Of a stretch of 9,297 nt of DNA, positions 6,939 to 9,297 are shown piece after piece. Both the position numbers and the translations under genes were made by a program. The notes below the pieces were generated by a model. That model worked only from the letters and a program-made list of their open reading frames with translations. It was not told the origin of the DNA and did not search any database. How positions within the stretch are numbered: the first letter of the stretch is position 1; each line of letters opens with the position of its first letter. This DNA is from JBFMHD01 sp040752395 [NCBI: Candidatus Hydrogenedentota bacterium]. Its GTDB lineage: Bacteria; JBFMHD01. Where the stretch lies: NCBI GenBank assembly GCA_040752395.1, contig JBFMHD010000109.1, positions 1-9,297 on the forward strand. Reading direction: 5' to 3'.

Positions 6939-7312
6939 TGGTAAATTCTCTTTATCCTTTCAAAGTATTCTTTAGTGAATTTCTTATTACAGAGTTTATA
7001 GAAGGTAAATTTTTTATCAGGATACCTTGTTTGAATGTTAAATTCATTAACCTTTTTAAGAAATTCTAAATCCTTCTTGCTAAATATTAGTTTTGTATTT
7101 TCAGCAAGAACATCTAACTTATGCAAAAGTGGTGGCATTTTTGAATTATCCCTTACATAAAAGGCTTTAAGAATCTTTTCCAAAACTAAATGGGCTAAAA
7201 AGAGACACCAATCATATCTTTCTTTCTCAAATAAAGATTCAGCTGTTTCTAAATCATGTTCTGCTGACTTTAGCCAATATTCAATCTCTTCCTTATATTG
7301 ATGTTTTTTCAT
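6914..7312 (-). CDS. HEPN domain protein (toxin-like partner of MNT)
   Basis: The 132-residue all-helical product has the HEPN pattern: YWLKSAEHDLETAESLFEK at residues 12-30, then YDWCLFLAHLVLEKILKAFY at 33-52, LLHKLDVLAE at 62-71 and FNIQTRYPDK at 91-100. These match the family's A-x-x-DL-x-A, C-x-x-A-x-x-A-x-E-K-x-L-K, HxLxxLA and RYPD blocks. The R-x4-6-H ribonuclease motif is not present in strict form: the nearest pair is Arg54 and His64, nine residues apart, so RNase activity is uncertain. It is the first gene of the minus-strand pair and overlaps MNT by 25 bases, the usual toxin-first order. No clear Shine-Dalgarno sequence precedes ATG 7312, and the promoter would start transcription almost at the start codon. 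Confidence 0.82.
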   Translation of the reverse strand: MKKHQYKEEIEYWLKSAEHDLETAESLFEKERYDWCLFLAHLVLEKILKAFYVRDNSKMPPLLHKLDVLAENTKLIFSKKDLEFLKKVNEFNIQTRYPDKKFTFYKLCNKKFTKEYFERIKRIYQWLLSEIK

Positions 7313-7318
7313 AAGATA

Positions 7319-7346
7319 AAAATAATATAATTTTTTATATTGTCAA
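7319..7346 (-). promoter_or_regulatory. Promoter for the HEPN/MNT pair
   Basis: On the minus strand TTGACA (7346-7341) is followed after 16 bases by TATTTT (7324-7319), a perfect -35 and a 4/6 -10. The expected transcript start is near 7312, the HEPN ATG, suggesting a leaderless or nearly leaderless mRNA. The 15 bases TTGACAATATAAAAA are identical to those before the DUF5618 gene. Confidence 0.45.
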
Positions 7347-7357
7347 GTCCGAAATAG

Positions 7358-7616
7358 TCTGATTCCACCCTACACTGCTTGCTAATGCACGTCCAAATCC
7401 TGATTCGCTAAGGTTTTTACTCGATAAACTGCTTCGATAAGCAAAGAAAGAATAGTTCGTTGGCTTTTACGTATTGGTATTTTTTCTTGACAAATGCTTT
7501 GATTTCTGTTATCTTTGTTGCTGGATACATGGCTACAAACCCTCCTGTAAATAATTATTTTATTTTTAATACAGGGGGGTTTATTTTTCAATATTAAAAC
7601 CGGGGTAGAATCAGGC
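7358..7616 (-). mobile_element. Internally deleted insertion sequence (MITE-like) with broken transposase start
   Basis: The ends are imperfect inverted repeats. TCTGATTCCACCCT at 7358-7371 matches 11 of 14 bases of the complement of GGGGTAGAATCAGG at 7602-7615. Inside, on the minus strand, ATG at 7530 with AGGAGGG 9 nt upstream opens a peptide MYPATKITEIKAFVKK. The likely continuation lies in other frames: PIRKSQRTILSLLIEAVYRV, then NLSESGFGRALASS up to the far terminal repeat. Together they look like the N-terminus of an IS4-like DDE transposase disrupted by two frameshifts, with the catalytic part deleted. The IS family cannot be fixed from this. No target duplication is visible. It lies between the HEPN gene and a small FdrA-domain ORF whose upstream region it now forms. 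Confidence 0.62.
7537..7582 (-). promoter_or_regulatory. Hairpin sequestering the transposase ribosome binding site
   Basis: AAACCCTCCTGTA (7537-7549) and TACAGGGGGGTTT (7570-7582) pair at 12 of 13 positions with a 20-base AT loop. On the minus strand the right half of the stem contains AGGAGGG, the ribosome binding site for ATG 7530. Read-through transcripts would hide this site, a known way for IS elements to avoid activation from outside promoters. Since the transposase is broken, this is now a relic. Confidence 0.6.
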
Positions 7617-7667
7617 AAAAATTAAGTTGACTAAAAAAGATAATTTTTAAAGTTTTAGTATATTTTT

Positions 7668-7847
7668 ATGTCGAAAATTAATGAACTTTTTAATGAAGAG
7701 ATCAAAGTTATAAATGTGGGAATACCGACATTTGCTGAAGATTTAAAAAAGCAAGGTGTACCTGTTCAGAATGTTGACTGGCGACCGCCTGCTGCCGGTA
7801 ATAAAAAGATTCAGGCTTTACTTGATAAGATTAGAGCAAGGAGATGA
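7668..7847 (+). CDS. Small FdrA-domain protein
   Basis: This 59-residue ORF runs from ATG at 7668 to TGA at 7845-7847. Its product contains INELFNEEIKVINVGIP, TFAEDLKKQGVPVQNVDWRP and PAAGNKKIQALLDKI. The pattern VINVG-x-x-x-FAE-x-L-x-x-QG-x-x-V-x-x-VDWRPPAAGN is characteristic of the short FdrA-domain proteins and of matching segments in larger FdrA-system proteins. This makes the ORF a likely part of the same carbamoyl-transfer system as the FdrA and DUF2877 genes. No good ribosome binding site is seen before ATG; the IS relic ends 52 bases upstream, so its original leader may be lost. AAGGAGATG at its 3' end is the ribosome binding site of the next gene, whose ATG is 4 bases after this stop. 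Its usual neighbour, a DUF1116 gene, is not seen. Confidence 0.8.
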   Translation: MSKINELFNEEIKVINVGIPTFAEDLKKQGVPVQNVDWRPPAAGNKKIQALLDKIRARR

Positions 7848-7851
7848 AACA

Positions 7852-8328
7852 ATGCAAAGAAAGATTGGCTTGGTACTGGTAGTGCTTAATCTTATAATGG
7901 CTCTTATGGCAACTAATTATTTTCTGCGTATACAAAAATTGAGTATAATCCAATGGCTTGCAGTAAATACCTGCACGCCGAGTATAATTATTTTTGTTAT
8001 AGGATATTTTTTAAAAAATATGTGGTTAATGGGGTTTTCAGCTGTGTTTTTGCTTTTTTACGGCGGATGTGGGTTGATTGTATTTAGATGGAGTCTCAAT
8101 CTACAGGACTTATTTCCTCAAACCGGACATATCTTTATGACTTGTGCGGTTATCTATATTGTTTATGTGGCCATAGTAAAGCATGAGATTAAAAAATTTT
8201 TCATTGGCGCATTAATTGGTTTACTTGTTTTTATACCTCTATTTTATTTTCAGCATAGATATCAGATAGAAAACCCGGAACTTTTAAAACTTCTCGGGTT
8301 TAAGGATAACTACAAACCGACTGAATAA
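7852..8328 (+). CDS. Five-helix membrane protein of unknown function
   Basis: I do not recognise this 158-residue protein. Five hydrophobic segments are visible at about 5-22, 32-52, 57-78, 91-109 and 115-133, with a short charged tail (QHRYQIENPELLKLLGF, then KDNYKPTE). No catalytic motif is apparent; possible metal-binding His or Cys residues are scattered and do not form a pattern. ATG at 7852 is chosen because AGGAG (7839-7843) precedes it by 8 nt. An in-frame ATG at 7756 would overlap the FdrA-domain ORF in another frame, which is the real coding sequence there. The gene starts 4 bases after the FdrA-domain stop, so the two are translated together. It might be a transporter-like or accessory protein of that system, a guess from position only. 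Its stop is 4 bases from the end of the convergent comEA-like gene. Confidence 0.7.
   Translation: MQRKIGLVLVVLNLIMALMATNYFLRIQKLSIIQWLAVNTCTPSIIIFVIGYFLKNMWLMGFSAVFLLFYGGCGLIVFRWSLNLQDLFPQTGHIFMTCAVIYIVYVAIVKHEIKKFFIGALIGLLVFIPLFYFQHRYQIENPELLKLLGFKDNYKPTE
8271..8301 (-). terminator. Possible terminator hairpin after the comEA-like gene
   Basis: AAACCCG (8271-8277) and CGGGTTT (8295-8301) form a 7-bp stem around a near-palindromic AT-rich core. Read on the minus strand it ends in a short run of Ts and lies 32-62 bases after the comEA-like stop, inside the end of the convergent membrane protein gene. The T-tract is short, so efficiency is uncertain. Confidence 0.35.
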
Positions 8329-8332
8329 GATT

Positions 8333-9040
8333 TTAATTAATAGTAACTTTATCTTTAAGATTTTCAAATGTTTTATCGCCGATCCGTGGAACCTCTCTTA
8401 ATTCCTCAATACTTTTAAACCCGTTATGTTTTTCGCGATACTCGATTATAGATTTTGCTGTTTTCGGACCTATGCGGGGTAATTTCTGTAATTCCTCAAG
8501 TGCGGCTGTATTGATGTTAATTTTGAGCTCGTTTTTTATCTCTGTTGTTTCAACTTGTTGTTTATTATCGGTTTTCTGTGAGAGTTGAGTTTTCGCTTCG
8601 CGTTCCATAGCATAGTGCATCAAATCTTTTTCTTCTATAACCTTCTCCTTTATCTCATCTTTTTCTAATCTTTCAGGAACAATTATCTTCTCACCATCAA
8701 TAAGTTTCTTTGCAGGGTTTAAGTTGGAATAAATCGCTTGCTCAGTAAACCCACCACTTTGCTCTATTAATTCATAAAGTCTGCAGCTACTTTTGACCTG
8801 ATATATTCCAGGCTTTTTAACACCACCTTCAATATATACAACAATTGTATCACTTTTATCTTTGCAATGTTGCTCTGGGACTATAAGTGTGCTCTCTATT
8901 TTATCCTGTTTAAGTGGTTGCGACAGGCTCCTATCAACTTTTAATCCTTGTTCTTTCTGTGTGTATAAAAAGTATGACCCTATACCAATCAGAGCTACGA
9001 GTATCAATACAGCGATGACATCTTTAGCCTTAAAATCCAT
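8333..9040 (-). CDS. comEA: ComEA-like DNA-binding protein (TM anchor, SLBB domain, helix-hairpin-helix)
   Basis: The 235-residue product has a single N-terminal membrane helix (about 8-26), then an SLBB domain at about 66-122 (VVYIEGGVKKPGIYQ, LYELIEQSGGFTEQA, LIDGEKIIVPER). A charged linker of about 45 residues rich in Glu, Lys and Gln follows. A C-terminal helix-hairpin-helix domain is at 173-235, with INTAALEELQKLPRIG, AKSIIEYREKHNGF and IEELREVPRIGDKT. This is the layout of ComEA, the membrane-anchored double-stranded DNA receptor of natural transformation; the linker looks longer than in compact forms. ATG 9040 is preferred: AGGA lies 7 nt upstream (9048-9051), while the longer frame start at 9088 falls within the promoter. 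No other competence gene is seen, so a role in DNA uptake is inferred. Confidence 0.87.
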   Translation of the reverse strand: MDFKAKDVIAVLILVALIGIGSYFLYTQKEQGLKVDRSLSQPLKQDKIESTLIVPEQHCKDKSDTIVVYIEGGVKKPGIYQVKSSCRLYELIEQSGGFTEQAIYSNLNPAKKLIDGEKIIVPERLEKDEIKEKVIEEKDLMHYAMEREAKTQLSQKTDNKQQVETTEIKNELKININTAALEELQKLPRIGPKTAKSIIEYREKHNGFKSIEELREVPRIGDKTFENLKDKVTIN

Positions 9041-9060
9041 CTTTTTATCCTGTAATGTTA

Positions 9061-9088
9061 ATTTTATTGTTAGGATTAAAAAAATCAA
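9061..9088 (-). promoter_or_regulatory. Promoter for the comEA-like gene
   Basis: On the minus strand TTGATT (9088-9083) and TAAAAT (9066-9061) are 16 bases apart. Transcription would start near 9054, leaving a short leader with AGGA before ATG 9040. This supports the shorter protein start. Confidence 0.55.
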
Positions 9089-9117
9089 GAAAAAATTGTG
9101 AAAAAAAGTATTCCATC

Positions 9118-9208
9118 AGAACGTGTGAAATAATCATCATTAATACCGGGCAACTCTTTTATTATCAGCCCCTATTTTCTGAAAAAGTCTAATTTTTTCA
9201 CACGTTCT
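9118..9208. repeat. 91-bp element bounded by a perfect 13-bp inverted repeat
   Basis: AGAACGTGTGAAA (9118-9130) is the exact complement of TTTCACACGTTCT (9196-9208), with 65 bases between. The interior has no ORF. It could be a miniature inverted-repeat element, a long stem-loop RNA or a pair of binding sites; the sequence alone does not decide. It lies upstream of the comEA-like promoter. Confidence 0.6.
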
Positions 9209-9253
9209 CAGTTTTCGGTGGAGTTTGTTAATGTTAGACCATCTACGTTTTGA

Positions 9254-9297
9254 GGCACAAAGGCACAAAGGCACAGAGGCACAGATGCACAAAGGAT
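9254..9297. repeat. Tandem 8-bp array, GGCACAAA units
   Basis: Five 8-bp units follow without gaps: GGCACAAA (9254), GGCACAAA (9262), GGCACAGA (9270), GGCACAGA (9278) and TGCACAAA (9286), then the start of a sixth (GGAT) at the window edge. The array may continue beyond the window. It is the same kind of short-word repeat as those at 83-157 and 1650-1740, but with a different word. Confidence 0.75.

Noticed and set aside
7382-7618. 78-residue minus-strand frame as a gene
   Set aside because: It starts at the IS terminal repeat, has no ribosome binding site, and only its second half resembles a transposase N-terminus; it is one frame of the broken IS.
7756-7851. N-terminal extension of the membrane protein
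   Set aside because: This part overlaps the FdrA-domain ORF in another frame, lacks a ribosome binding site and reads as unstructured basic peptide; ATG 7852 with AGGAG is the better start.
9254-9297. CRISPR array
   Set aside because: The units are 8 bp without spacers, so it is a simple tandem repeat.

Overview
The window is AT-rich DNA from a Gram-negative-type bacterium. A family 9 (heptosyltransferase-type) glycosyltransferase points to an LPS outer membrane, and a competence ComEA-like protein and a HEPN/nucleotidyltransferase pair are also present. Low GC, short-word repeat arrays between genes and decayed genes fit an uncultured candidate-phylum genome, but the sequence alone does not place the organism.

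Left part (1-1827). A degenerate CTTGC-word array runs directly into a frameshifted C-terminal remnant of a xanthine dehydrogenase-family molybdopterin-binding subunit. Its 3' end overlaps a DUF2877 (YlbF/AllH-like) gene. Facing that gene on the minus strand is a DUF5618-family gene interrupted by an in-frame TAG; the family's C-terminal block is still readable after the stop. Its promoter lies next to a mosaic of three kinds of short-word repeats.

Central operon (1828-6451, plus strand). An FdrA-family protein is followed by a secreted beta-propeller-like protein (ATGA overlap), a zinc-dependent alcohol dehydrogenase (34-base gap) and a family 9 glycosyltransferase (ATGA overlap). The operon ends at an intrinsic terminator. 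In E. coli, FdrA works with YlbE (DUF1116) and YlbF (DUF2877) in oxamate carbamoyl transfer. Here FdrA, DUF2877 and a molybdenum hydroxylase remnant are found, but DUF1116 and carbamate kinase are not in the window.

Right part (6452-9297). A HEPN/MNT toxin-antitoxin-like pair on the minus strand is followed by a roughly 260-bp deleted insertion sequence. It has imperfect terminal inverted repeats, a frame-broken transposase start and a hairpin covering the transposase ribosome binding site. Next comes a 59-residue FdrA-domain ORF, which is easily missed, coupled to a five-helix membrane protein of unknown function. A ComEA-like SLBB/helix-hairpin-helix protein faces them on the minus strand. 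The window closes with a 13-bp perfect inverted repeat pair and an 8-bp tandem array (GGCACAAA).

Overall, this looks like a purine/ureide- or oxamate-related FdrA locus that has been split and eroded by repeats, an IS relic and toxin-antitoxin-type genes. The functional link between FdrA and the propeller, dehydrogenase and glycosyltransferase genes rests only on operon structure.
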